DNA of 64,000 bases from Medicago truncatula (taxonomy: Eukaryota; Streptophyta; Magnoliopsida; Fabales; Fabaceae). This document shows, in pieces, positions 35,552-47,931 of this stretch (its first letter is position 1; each line of letters starts with the position of its first letter). The position numbers and the translations under genes are program-made. The stretch is taken from positions 39,468,494-39,532,493 of the forward strand of contig NC_053045.1 of NCBI RefSeq assembly GCF_003473485.1, in the 5' to 3' direction. Under the pieces are notes generated by a model. The model ran no database searches. It saw nothing but the letters and a program-made list of their open reading frames with translations, and was not told where the DNA came from.

Positions 35552-38500
35552 TCAGAAATAGCTCAAACGAGAGTCAGTAGCACGGCCATTGGTCTGACGA
35601 CGAGGTGTTCCAATCTCACAAGCATTTACTCTCGAAGCAAACCGGAGTGAGCATAGTGACTCGCCAACTGAAGAAGGATCAGGTGAGATGTTTACAAACA
35701 TTAACGTCTTTGAGTCTCCGCCAAGACAAGGCTGTTTAATCATCATTATATTTGCGACGTTAGATCACGTTCAATGATTCAAAGCCAATAACAAAGAAAT
35801 CATCAATGTAGTGTAAAGTTTAAGAAATGCCATGTGAGAGAATGATGATTACTTGAAGAAGATATGTAAGCTTTGAGTTCCTGAATGGCACATGATCTTC
35901 CTTCTTGGCCAAGGCAAATATGACATCACTCAATGATGACAAGCTTTTGTTAATTGCCTGATTACAAATGAAAACTGAAGTTAAAACTATTTTGAAATAA
36001 AATAAGCATAGATGGAATAGAAAATACCATGGCTTTACATACCTGAGTTTCTCTCAACCGGTCACCGGTTGAACCACTCTTTGAAAGACGCTCGCTACCA
36101 GCAAGGTCAATTAGATTCAGAACACCTTGTACTTGTTGGTCAGTACTCTGGCAGAGAAATAATTTAGGTTGAATTATGATGCATGTCATTGTTGTGATTA
36201 TGGAAGATTGAGGGAATGTAGAATAGATATAAAATGCAGTTTTGACTATTATCTTAAGAGAAACATGAATACCTCATTTACACCATATATTCGAAGGGTG
36301 AACACGAAATGACTTCTTGATGATTGTTCATTCATCTGAGTTTTTCCCACAGATCTAAGAGGCAATAACCAGAATAATCAATACAATTAAATTCTACATG
36401 AAAATGTTAAAGTTTTGTAATTTCTATGAGAAAGCCAACATTTTGTTGCACCAAAATCATATCAAATTATGTTTTACTAAACCAGTTTGTCCCTCTTAAT
36501 TTAATAAAAATATATCTCCTAAAAATGTAGCTATCTAATTCTAGTTATAAAATGGCAAGTTCATCATTTGCATTTTCCAGTGTCTTAACAATAGTTACCT
36601 GCTATTTGCAGCTTGATTTAAAAGAAACGCGACCTCTTTCGCACTGTGAACATCCACTACTGTAAGATCAGAAACATGTGTATTTCCATTTACGTCATGT
36701 TTGATTGTGTATTGCTTTCCAGGAGTACCATTTTCCACGCGTGTTACATCCGATGATGATCTGTTTGTAGATAACAGATCACGAATAGTTTCATTGTATA
36801 TTTCCAACATTGACACCTGAAAATTTTATAACAAAAACCTTCTCTGGTCATGTTCAAAAAATTGTTTACATTACAATGCAATAATATGAGGTAAAGTAAG
36901 AAGAAAGTACTCCGATGTTACCTGCATTTCGTACTTCCAGCCTTGAGGTTGTTGAGACTGTTTTGCTTGAAATATTTGTTCTAACGAACGAGGTATCAAC
37001 CCTTTTTCGTCAGGATGTCCAGGTCTTCCCATCATTGTATAGGTTTTCCCTGATCCTGTTTGACCATAGGCAAAGATGCAAACCTAAAATGAAAAACTTC
37101 ATATTTCAGAATAAATCCAAATGGTTAATGTGTATGTATCCATATTGATTTACATGCATATTTGAATAGCAGCATAACTGAGACGTGCCTTATATGTAGC
37201 ATTGATAGATCAGAACCAAAGAAATCCAAGGAAAAATGTGAAAAATGATATACAAAGCTTACAGCAGAAGAGCTTTGAATTACCTTATAACCATCAAGAG
37301 CACTTTGCACAAGCTGTGAAACTTCTACAAACACTTCTTCTTGTGATATGTCTTGTATAAAAACTTTATCAAATTTAAAAGAATGCTTCTGGCCTAAAAA
37401 CAAAATAGGAGTCACACGAGTTGCCAATTTAATAAGATCATAACTAAAACAATCATAGAAAAATAAGAAAAATTATACTTTCAAATACATCATCACAACA
37501 GATATACCATTTTGGGCTAGGTCAATTCCTCGTCCAGAAGTTTCCATTGATGATGGATAACTGAATATCTTGCCTTCTGTGCTACGATTTTCATCTGGCA
37601 ACAAAGGCCTCACGCGACAGAATACACGGATGTTCCCTTTTAACTCCTGTTAAAACTGAGATTGATTAATAAGGTGTCTGATATTTTCTTATAATCAACA
37701 AATCTTTTGGTTCAATGAATTACCAAAATGGTATTGTGTAATTTTTTCCGCAGCCTCTCCCCTTCTATAAGTTTATATTCTGAATCTTCTAAGCGTCTTT
37801 GCAACTCGTCGACAAGTTTTTGTTGCCCTTCAAATTCTGTCCTTGTCTCGAATACAGATACATCAGTCACCTAACAAGAAACATATGCAATTAACAACAC
37901 GATAATCGTAATAATGAATACGTTGAATTACAATCCTAAGCTGTTACAGTTCTATATCCAACAAAAAACACAAGTGGTTTTTATATCCAATAGCATGCAA
38001 CATTTTTGTCAAAAGAATGTCGTCATTACCTGCAATTTCTTCTCTGCAGCTGCTAACTTTTCTTGCAATGCCTTTATTTGATTCTCTTTCAATGAACTTT
38101 TTTCCTGCGAAAGAAACTCGTCCTGTTATGACTCTAATAGTAAAATAGTGTAATATTGAATAGAAGGATATCAGGTATAGAAACCAACCTCCAGTTCATT
38201 TGCTTTTAATGTCAAGCTGTCCAATTCAATGCAAGAGTTCTCCCTAGATTCTTTTAGTTTCATGAACTCAGCATCTAAACTTTGCGCTTGAGATAATTGA
38301 CGGTCTCTATCATCTCTTACTTGTTTCAACTCTCCTCTCATAGAATAAACTTCACTAGCAAGATCATCTTTCTGCTTTGTGGCCTCTTCTTGAGAAGACT
38401 ATTAAATGAACCAAGTTCAATAACTTAGGTCACAAGAAATTGTATTGAACAAAATATTATATACAATTTGAATCATCTTCAAAGTATATCATATTCAACG

Positions 38501-40385
38501 TAGTTAACATTATCTTCGTCTAAACATTCGCAGAAGAAGATAAAGAATGAGTAAATCTTAGCCTATTCTAACTTGAATTCCAGTTGAAAAGAATCACATG
38601 TGAAAGCAGAACTTACAATGGATAAAGTAAGTTGACCCTTTAGCATGGCGATGTTCTCCTCTGCAGTAGCCTTCTCTTTCTCTACACGTTTGAGTTCATC
38701 TTCAACTGATGAAAGCTCAGTATGAAGTTTTCCATTGTACTGTTGTAAACTTGTTATGTATTCTTGTAACCGCTTATACATTTCATTGAGCGAGGATATC
38801 TGCAGAAATCCATCAATGAAGACAATAATTAATATTAGTTTAATTCCTGCAATGATTGGAAGAAGAAAAAAAAGGTGGAAAGGAGTTCATTGAACTAGAA
38901 TTATACTGTTATTTTACCTTCTGATTTGCACTTTGAATCTCTCGTTCAGCTTTTCCGAGGTCCTCGGAAAGAGTAGTATGTGACCTCTCAATATCCAGCC
39001 TTGCTTCTCTCTCTTTAGAAAGAGATTCCACTGCAGCCTTGTGTTTACAAAGATATTTTCAAAGCTTATTATGATTGACATTTCCTTTCATTTTTTTTTT
39101 TCCAAAATTTAAAAGGCAAAAAAGACTTCAAAATATTTCTTACCGACTTCTCTGCTTCTTCCTTTATCAATTTCTCTTGTAAAGAAGTGCAATTCTTTCT
39201 CATTTCTATAATAATTAAATTCAGCTCCTCTTCCTTGATTTTAAGCAGCATTTCTGTAATAAATAAATAAATAAATCTAGGCATATTGGTAATAAAAATC
39301 AGCAAGCAATAGCATTTATCACGGTCCAAAGTGAAGAAAATCGGTAAATTAACTTACCGATTTCTATACTTTTTTGCTTGGTCATTTCCAGTGAATTCTT
39401 TAACTTTTCCTGATCTATTGAGTAGCTCATCTCAAGGTCTTGGAACCATCTGATACAAACCTTAAGCCTTTTTATATAATCCACCATATTTTCACATCTT
39501 TCCTAAAAAACATAAGAGTTACATTAAATCGTTTTTCTTATTCAAAGGTGACATTAAATTGTTCATATGATATGACTAATCAAGTAGTAGGTAAAATAAT
39601 ACTATGCATCATGTAAATCTGTTAGAACAGAAACCCTGGTTCAAAAGTAAATATATACGAAAAATGCAGACAGAGAACACGAGATTTGATCACAGAATTC
39701 GGTCAATTCTGCATACACATCCGATTGCAGTACCTTTCTGTTATTCAAATTTAAGGTTATAAGTTGTGTTTAAATACTGTCCAGTTTACAATAATACATG
39801 TCCACTTGTGAGTAAACTATGAGCAAATAACCCACAAAGCTATCAACCATATACATTGAACTTGATATTATATCCCTTAATTTTAAATTCAAATATACCT
39901 ATATTTATAACCATATGAACTTAACGACAACAAAATTTCAAACTTGAACTGACCTTATAATTAAACCTTTCTTTCTTTTTGGCTTTTTCATTTAACAATG
40001 CTTCTACATCTTCTCTTGTGAACTCTATTACACCATAATCCGATCCAGCATTGCTTGGAGGAGCACTACTTAGGCCAACATCGTGTCCGCCATTTACAAC
40101 TGTTAAAGCTTGCCTTATTCTTCCATTTATCGGAGTCTCCACCATTGTTTCTAAGCAGTTGTTATCTCCCACAAAATTCTGAAACTTGAATAACAAAAGA
40201 ACATTAAGATCACATTTTTAAGCATGATAGTGCAATGAAGCAGAGGAACAAGAACATCCCAGAATTTAAAATGAGGTGAAGATGGAAAGTAAATGTTAGG
40301 AAATGAGAAAAGAGAGTACCTTTGAAGGTGTTGGAGATGTGTGTGAGAGTGATAATGGAGGCCAGTTTTGAATTTTGGTAACCAT
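35552..40385 (-). CDS. Minus-end-directed kinesin-14 (ATK1/KatA-like), C-terminal motor
   Basis: Seventeen exons, all phase-consistent: 40385-40320, 40178-39954, 39502-39358, 39253-39144, 39037-38918, 38799-38617, 38398-38189, 38104-38030, 37870-37724, 37646-37508, 37393-37284, 37083-36922, 36816-36599, 36354-36273, 36147-36043, 35957-35853 and 35731-35552. The product has 793 residues, the usual length for ATK1. A short basic N-terminus and a coiled-coil stalk (about 80-425) precede the neck and motor ([19 protein letters not shown] onward, about 428-770). The motor has GQTGSGKT (P-loop), NEQSSRSH (switch I) and [10 protein letters not shown] (switch II). Known role: minus-end motor that focuses spindle poles in mitosis and meiosis. 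A motor at the C-terminus with this neck places it in KIN14. A long (CT)n tract sits in the 5' UTR. Confidence 0.93.
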
Positions 40386-40405
40386 TTGAAGCAGAATCCC
40401 TCAAC

Positions 40406-40407
<2 letters not shown>

Positions 40408-40472
<65 letters not shown>
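40408..40472. repeat. (GA)n microsatellite, about 65 bp, reading (CT)n in the kinesin 5' UTR
   Basis: An uninterrupted GA dinucleotide tract ends 22 bp upstream of the kinesin ATG (40385). On the transcript strand it is CTCTCT, a common pyrimidine-rich 5' UTR element in plants. Confidence 0.95.
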
Positions 40473-40477
<5 letters not shown>

Positions 40478-42601
40478 GTGACACTTTCAATAGTATAGTG
40501 TAGGGTCATGGATTGTTTTGTAAGCTAACAATTTATCAAACTGTTGCTTTAGCAGGAAGAAAGACTACCGTTCAATATATAATCCATAACCATAAACTTT
40601 GTTGCCCATTTAATTAGCTATACTTTATATTATCTATTGTATTTATATAGTTTAGAGATTAAATTGAAGATATAATAATAATTTACAAATGAGATGGAAA
40701 ATAACATAATATTTTCATAAATACCCACATGTCATGTCGAAAATGTGTCTAGTGTCTAATACATGTTATGCTGTATCAATGTATTATTGTTGTATTTGAT
40801 GTATACGACTATGTCACTCTTTCATAGCTGAGTTTATTTAAACTTGCCCCCTTAAATAAAGTATTTAGTAAGATAATCAGTTAATCATCATAAGTAGGTA
40901 TGGTGTGAAGAACATCTCTTAAAGAAGAAAGTGTTAAGTAAAACTAGTTAGAACCCTCTAGATTATTTATTATTATCAAATATTGAAGGACAGCCTAACA
41001 AACTTTGGTGAAGCTAATAAGATGTCATTTTCAAATACTCCTTACTAATAAAAGAAAAATAAAACAATCAATTCGTATTACTCTCTTATTTTTTATGTTA
41101 ATATTACTAAATTGTCATTTATTTATATGTGTATTAAATTTGATTTTTATATCTACCAAAAATAAATTTGATTTTTCATATTTTAAGACAAATGAGTAGT
41201 ATTAATTAGGGGTATGTTTAGAAAAAAAAAAATAAATGCAACCAATAATTTAAAAAGGAGTTTATATTTAGAGAAAAAAATTAGTTAAATAGGTGTTTAT
41301 ACACAGAGATGGAAGGGGTGTTTCATTTCCTTTATACTTGATTAGGATTTATAAGATATGTCGGACACTGATACATATGATTACATTGGATTATGTCATT
41401 TTTTGAAATTATTATTGATGTCGACTTATCCGTGTGCATGTATGAGTATTGCTTCATAGACTAGGATCCAAAATTAACTTTTTCCGAATCCAAACTTTTG
41501 CTAACCTCCTACCCTAGGAATTAAACAAGCACTAGTACTTGTGTTGCGTTAGATGGGAGTTAAGAATGTTGGTTTTCACTTTGGGAGAAAAACAAGCACC
41601 ACCCAACTTTCTCTGACAAAGGGAGGATAGAGTGAAAGCACATCACATACCATATTATACCGCACATCACATGATACCATATAAGTAGTTGGTGTTTCCA
41701 TTCACTTCTTGGTACTCACCTGAATTCTATGTCCTTTATCTTTGACCCCTTTATGAGGCTTCTTCCTTAGCCATGTTTATGAAACTGACTTATATTCTCC
41801 ATCAAAAAGTTGTAAAAAATTCTTGGTACTCAGCTAGGCATGTTGCATTGCATTACTATACTTACTGACAGTGCCACATTTCTCATTTCCTTTTCAATGT
41901 TAAATTATAGTACAAAGTTCAGAAATTATTCCATGTCACAATCTCACACATGTTGTTCAAATCTTTCTTGCCTGTAAAGGTAGCATTTGTGTCGGCAAAA
42001 CACACCGTTTGGTCATTTTATTTGACAAAAGTGGTATGAGACTAATAATAAAGAAATTAATTGGAATTTACTAAAGATATCCTAGCTAGGCATGTGGAAG
42101 ATTATTATTCTTGAATTTATTTATCTGTAGTACTTTTCATAGTCATATAATAATAGTTTTTGCCCCTTAATTTTCACGAAGTTGCGATTTTGACCTCATA
42201 AAAAAACTATAAAATCATCCCCTAAGTTTTGCAACTGTGGCAATTTTGACCCCAAGGCCAATTTTTGGTAAAAAGAAATAAAAAAATTAACACGTAGCAC
42301 CTCACTTAGGGTGCCGCGTTAGCGTAGACCGAGTCAAAATTGGCCTTGGGGGCCAAAACTGCCATAGATGTAAAATTTAGGGGGCGATTTTGTAGTATTT
42401 TGATTCTTAAGGACCAAAATCGCAACTTTAAAAAAGTGATGGGCCTCAAACTGCTATTAAGCCTACATTTTAATATAAAGAAACAGTGGTTCACATCAGT
42501 GGTTTGGATTTCTACTCTCACAAATTCAGTACGATTTTAACTTCGTGATCCCGCTTGCATTATTTATATTTAAGTATAATTGAGCAAGTAAATAATCAGA
42601 T
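40473..42601. other. Intergenic: kinesin promoter, AT-rich DNA and an inverted-repeat element
   Basis: No gene recognised. An inverted-repeat MITE occupies 42155-42465. Confidence 0.4.
42155..42465. mobile_element. Inverted-repeat MITE (about 300 bp) upstream of the tRNA gene
   Basis: The left arm has AAGTTGCGATTTTGACC, ATCATCCCCTAAGTTTT and GGCAATTTTGACCCCAAGG. These match, in order, the reverse complement of the right arm: AAGTTGCGATTTTGGTCC, ATCGCCCCCTAAATTTT and GGCAGTTTTGGCCCCCAAGG. It resembles the short MULE-like MITE at 48941-49103 (GTTGCGGTTATGACC). No certain target duplication. Confidence 0.6.
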
Positions 42602-42674
42602 GGGGATGTAGCTCAGATGGTAGAGCGCTCGCTTAGCATGCGAGAGGTACGGGGATCGATACCCCGCATCTCCA
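42602..42674 (+). tRNA. tRNA-Ala (AGC)
   Basis: A 73-nt cloverleaf. Acceptor GGGGATG pairs with CATCTCC with one G-U, and the discriminator is A. The D-arm is GTAGCTCAGATGGTAGAGC, the anticodon stem CTCGC/GCGAG, and the loop TTAGCAT has anticodon AGC at 42635-42637. The T-arm is ACGGGGATCGATACCCCG. A and B boxes are intact, there is no intron, and a Pol III T-run follows immediately. Confidence 0.95.
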
Positions 42675-42680
42675 TTTTTT
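42675..42680 (+). terminator. Pol III terminator of tRNA-Ala
   Basis: TTTTTT directly after the discriminator base. Confidence 0.8.
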
Positions 42681-43637
42681 ATATTTTTTATAAATATTCA
42701 TCCATGCCCTCTACATGTTTGAGAAAATGCGTCAACCGTGTATACAAAGGTTCTTTCTTTCTTTTCCTAGATAGATACAAGGCTGGGACCCATGTAACAA
42801 AACCAAATTTTTATTCTCTTGCTTTTGATAAAAGTTGACAACTGCTAGATTGTGTCTCATGTCCTTCAAATACCCAACTCTTTTTGGGTGACATGTGAAG
42901 TACAGTGCAATGCAACCCATTGTATTTGTGGTCACACACTCACACCTCATCAATTCAGCATTGTTTCAGGTCCTTGAGTTCTCCTTTTTTATTTTTAGTC
43001 TTTTTAGTTTTCCTTTGCTATTTGCTAGCTTTATGTTTTCTGGAAAATTTTTATGCAGTCAGATTATACAAGATTACTCCATTCTTTCTTTCTTTTATAT
43101 TGAAGCAAAGGAGGGCCTAAGGCCCAAGGAGCACACTACAAAGGGTGGTTTCTGACCAAAAATTAGGGAACACGTAAACCTCCAAATCACACTGCTCTGC
43201 CAATTTGGAAAGACTCTCAACACATCCAATATGTTTATTCGCAGTAGGAGAAGAAGATGGAAGAACTAATTTTGGTAGTTTGAGTTGACTTTTGTGTACT
43301 CAAATAGCCACATTGTATTTGACCATGATTACAATAAGAAAAGAAAAAATAGCTATGATTTTATTTGATCCCATCATTTTTTTTCTCTTATTTATTATTT
43401 AACATTAATTATTAATTCAAATATTTTTATTTTTATTAATATATAAAAATATTTGGATAGCTAAAAAAAGTTGTCGGTATGCACATTGTATCCCGAACCA
43501 AGATGGTGGTCCTCCAACAAATTTAAGCTTGGTACAGAAACTGAGGTGGAGAGTATGTATGTTTATATGGTGGCTAAAAATCTTAAGTTGTTAAAATATA
43601 ATTTCACTATGAAAAAATATAGTAAATATTTATAAAC

Positions 43638-43701
<64 letters not shown>

Positions 43702-43836
43702 ACGACGAGAAATACAAAATGACATGAAATATAAAATAATGAGAAATATATAAATTAATTTTCGTTATTCACTTGTCTTAAACATTCTCAAATATGCTTC
43801 ACTTAATCTATTTGAAGTAGACGGTGCTTTTGTTTT
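42681..43836. other. Intergenic with a (TA)n microsatellite
   Basis: No gene recognised. A perfect (AT)n tract runs from 43639 to 43698. Confidence 0.5.
43639..43698. repeat. (AT)n microsatellite, about 60 bp
   Basis: Uninterrupted alternating A and T. Confidence 0.95.
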
Positions 43837-46800
43837 TCATGAATATGTGTTCTCCTTTGGATGTATGTTTCTAAAAAACGTGGGTGAGGACCAATAGATA
43901 ATGGATGGAAGAATGTCATTATCAACATGATCAGAATCAAAATTATCATAATATGTGTCACATTCGTCTTCAACAATCATGTTATGCATGAATACATGAT
44001 ATGCTTCAATGCATTCATGTACCAAAAATATGGCGAATTGCGTAGAAATGCAAATCAAGATTGGAGCACTCGGAATAAATTGCATATACTAGATATTACC
44101 CCATATTATACTGGGTTGTATTCATCTTGTATTGAACGGTTGGTGCTTCTTCTTCCAAAATGTTGAAAAACATGTTGATCGTGTTTAGAATGTTGATGTA
44201 ATTGTTTGAACTCATAGTGCAAAAAAAAAATGTCAAATCCACAAATCATAAGACGTAACTACCTCAAGCATCACTGTTGGGAAGTCATCTTTATCTTTAT
44301 ATACATGTATTATAAGCTACACTTTGCTTACATGTCATCTCACAAATGCCTCTTTTCTAACTTATATTCTATAAGCATTCACCATGTGGCTCTCTCTTTT
44401 CTTTCTTTTTTCCTTTTTTCATTTATTTACTAAATGTTTACATATATTTATTCTTATATTTATTATGTAACTTGCCAATTGAGCTTTGTAACTTCCCTCC
44501 CACTATCCATTCTTATTCTTACGTCTATTCTACTACATGTAGCTCTTTTTTTCTTCAATTTTTTCATCTACCAGTTACAAATTTATTGACCATAATTTAT
44601 TATATAACGTCCGTTTAATTTGAGGAAAATAGTGCTAACTCATTCCTTTAAACAAAAATAGTATAAAAAGGTGAAGAGATGGATCCCTTTTTACTGTGTA
44701 ACCTTTTCAGAGTTCAACCTTTTAAAATTCTTCATAGCCTTCCAATTCAACAATAGTATAAAAAAGTCGGATGAGTTAAAATATATATGTGCCTTATGTA
44801 CAACCTTTGTGTATTTAGACGTGTGAAATTTCAGTCGGAGAGTGTTATGTTTATTGTATAAGAAGAAGAATGTATTTATCTCAAACATTTGTGGTCTCAT
44901 CGTGAACTTTTTTTCTCTTCAAATTCAACAGGTGAGACAATTGCAGTGCATAGTTTATATTTTTAATTTTAGAACCTAGCTATTCATACTTGATACAAAA
45001 ATGTTGCCTTTGCTTCCAATATATTTCTCCTATGTGGTGTAATTAGTATTTTATATATTGTGTATTCTATATGTTGACTAAAAATCTATTCATAATATAC
45101 TAGATAAAAAATCGCACACAAAAACTTTGTGAATATAGACAATATACCAGATAAAAAAACTATTCATAATATAAACATGAGGCTCATTTGTTTCTCTAGA
45201 AACAAGCGTCAAGGTTGATTTTTATTTATGTCCACCACCTCAGCACGGTTTATGATATGATAATATCATGAAAGCATGCTTGAGTATATTATTAATGTCC
45301 AACACAATTAGTGAAATTGGAGCTTGATTTTGTATCTACTGATTAGTATTTAAATTTTTTACAACCATTACCTACCTGCTACTATGGGAAAGAATTCAAT
45401 TCGTCCATGTATGAAAGAAGACACTGCACGAACATGAAGGACAAAAGATATACCATCAAAACGACACATGGTAGCGTACCTAAAGAGTGTAGTAATATAT
45501 GTTTATGGTTGATTTATAAAAAAGATGTAAAGGTTAATTATTTTTTTATCCTGCCCAAATAATTTGATACAAAAATTATTTGGATTCCACAAAAATAAAT
45601 TACATGGGATAACAGGGGAAAGCTTAATGACTTTGATAATGCCTTTAAATGAAAAATTAGATGGTGCTTGGATACGAATAAGTGTTGCTATAGCTTACTA
45701 TGCCAATCAATGTTTATATAAATTATTATTTAGATAAAACTAAGATTCATATAACAAGCTAAGAATGTGTAGCTGGTATATGAATCGAATAAGACATGAT
45801 TTCTTAGGTTACATGTTTTAAAAATAAAGTAGCTATAAAAACGATGATATATAAAGATCTAAATTCGAATTCAAAATCTCTAATTTTTCTTAATTGAGTG
45901 GTACGAGCATGACTTCATAACCTGAATAAATATGGTTTAAATTCACGAGACTATTTAAAATATTATCAGTGTCATTGTTATCAAAATTATAGTTCCAGTG
46001 TTCCCCTATAGTTTAAAAATAATCTATACATTCACAAAAACAAACTAACATTCTTTTTTGTCTCTTGGATCCTTAGATCTGTCTTTAGTTAGTATTTTTA
46101 TTCCTTTGTTAATTTAGTCTATAAAATTATAAGAAGTTTTTTAGGATGTGTTTGTAAATTTGTATCCATTTTTTTTGGTGTATCCATTTGAAACAGTCAT
46201 AAAAATTAAGTAGATAGATATCATATGCTTTAATTTCTTTTTTAAAAACTATCCTTTTTTTCAATATAGCAAATATTCGACAATTTCAATAGTATTTTTT
46301 TAAAAGAAAATGCAAACGAGTGTTTTTAAAGTATGTGTTAAAAAGTCTAAAGAAATTTTTTTCTTGAAAATGATGCTTTCAACACATTAAACGTTTAAAA
46401 AGTAACAATTTCTATATGAAACTTATAGATTATTTCTAATTTTAAATCATTGACGAAGCCCTTTTTTAAAATCAAAAAATAATTCAATATTATACAAACA
46501 TTATGGTCAAACCCGTGCAACGCACGGGTTATATACCTAGTGATCTCCTAAAATAAATTGACCTTTCCATATCATTGGACAATTTTTCCATTGCTCATGC
46601 ATACAATCAATGGATTGCAACTTATTTGGAAAGCCATGTGCCTCCCATATTTGTAGCAGGCGTTTGATGTCGTCATTGTTAGACCTTCTCAAGTAGTGAG
46701 ATCCAAAAATCGTGTACACTCCTGTTACAAACCCTCTATAAAATTAAAAACTTCATTGTAGTGCTTTATCCAATTCGATCATAGTCATCCACATTGTCAG

Positions 46801-46905
46801 CAGACACTTCATATGCCCATAGACAATTATCGCCAATGCACTTCAACAATGGTGAACGATATATTCTACGAACTGCATCACTCCGTCTTGTTCGGAAAGT
46901 ACTTA
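43837..46905 (-). pseudogene. PIF/Harbinger transposase pseudogene, split by a Helitron
   Basis: Upstream half on the minus strand (46905-46541): RRSDAVRRIYRSPLLKCIGD, AYEVSADNVDDYDRIG (stop) STTMK, HYLRRSNNDDIKRLL, SIDCMHEQWKNCPMIWKGQF and ILGD. Downstream half (44287-43837): PTVMLEVVTSYDLWI (stop) HFFFA, SSNNYINILN, EEAPTVQYKMNTTQYNMG and HNMIVEDECDTY. These follow the order of plant HARBI1-like transposases (DCMHWxWKNCP, ASYDLWIWHAFFG, SNNDINVL, LHNMIVEDE). The catalytic DDE core is degraded, with several stops and shifts. Between the halves lies a 2253-bp Helitron; removing it restores a continuous GDH-DFPT junction. No terminal inverted repeats were identified for this element. Confidence 0.82.
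44288..46540 (+). mobile_element. Helitron (non-autonomous), 2253 bp, inserted in the Harbinger pseudogene
   Basis: The left terminus is TCTTTATCTTTATATAC after A (44287). The right terminus has the perfect hairpin ACCCGTGC/GCACGGGT with loop AAC (46511-46529), then TATATAC and CTAG (46537-46540), followed by T. The host transposase homology stops exactly at 44287 and resumes exactly at 46541, without any target duplication. That fixes both ends independently of the motif. The interior is AT-rich and shows no Rep/helicase or captured gene that I recognise. Confidence 0.85.
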
Positions 46906-47899
46906 TCACTATTTCCAAGGGCTTTTACAATTGGAGAAAAAAACACGCCTTCACATTCATAACCACCATCGATATTAATCATCAATTCTAAAATCAAAAG
47001 TTACAAATGCTAACTTCAATTATAATCAATTAGAGAGACAAAATCAGTTATACACAAAAGCGACCAATCATGTTAGGATCAATTTTAAACATATAGAATT
47101 AGTTAAGCTATAACCCTCTAGAAATGGAATCAAACATACACTTAACGGTTTAGGGCACAATTTAGAAACAGTTAAGCCATGATAAATACATAGAGGGATA
47201 AAATGTATTCACGTTAGTTAAAGAAAAAAAATTGTATTTACGTTTTTTATTGGTAAATTAAATATGAACATTTTCTAAAAAAATCACCAATGTATGTAAA
47301 ATTTTGTAAAGACTCTTAGATTTAAAGCCAAATAATTATTTGTGAAAGTCATATAATTAAGGATGGGAGTATTAAATTCCATAACGGAAATATTTCTCAT
47401 TAAATTTTATTTTTGAATCTTTTTTTATTTTTATTCCTATGAAGGATGTTATTTAAAATACACTTACTTTTTCACGAATTAAAAAAAAGAGTTGTATCAA
47501 CAAAAAAAATTGTAAAATAAATTAATCCAAACTGATCTAAAATAAAACCACAAATCGATACCAAAAATCTAAACACATCGCGAACGTCCATACTTTTAAA
47601 ATTTAGGGATTTGAAATTTAGAGATTTGAGATTTGGGAATTTAGTGATTAAATTCAAGGTTTAGGGATTTGAGATTCAATTTAGAGATTTGATTTTTGAT
47701 TTTTTACTTTCATTTTAGTCCCTGTAACATATCATATACTTTATCGGCACAAACATTTGTCATCTCATCGGTTAATAGAAGTTTTAACGTCATATACAAA
47801 ATTAATAACGGAAATGCATAATTAATGATTATTTTGTATTTCATTCTTAGTCGTAGACCTTTGTAACAGTGAGATGTAGAGTCAGAGATACAGATGACC
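46906..47899. other. Intergenic AT-rich DNA, no gene seen
   Basis: May hold the end of the Harbinger element. Short ATTTAGGGATTTGA-type repeats occur at 47600-47690. No coding homology. Confidence 0.4.
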
Positions 47900-47931
47900 G
47901 TCCTTGTAAATTTAACCCAGTTGATAAGAAC

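Noticed and set aside
42617..42838. Open frame overlapping tRNA-Ala
   Set aside because: It begins inside an intact tRNA gene, so it is a chance frame.
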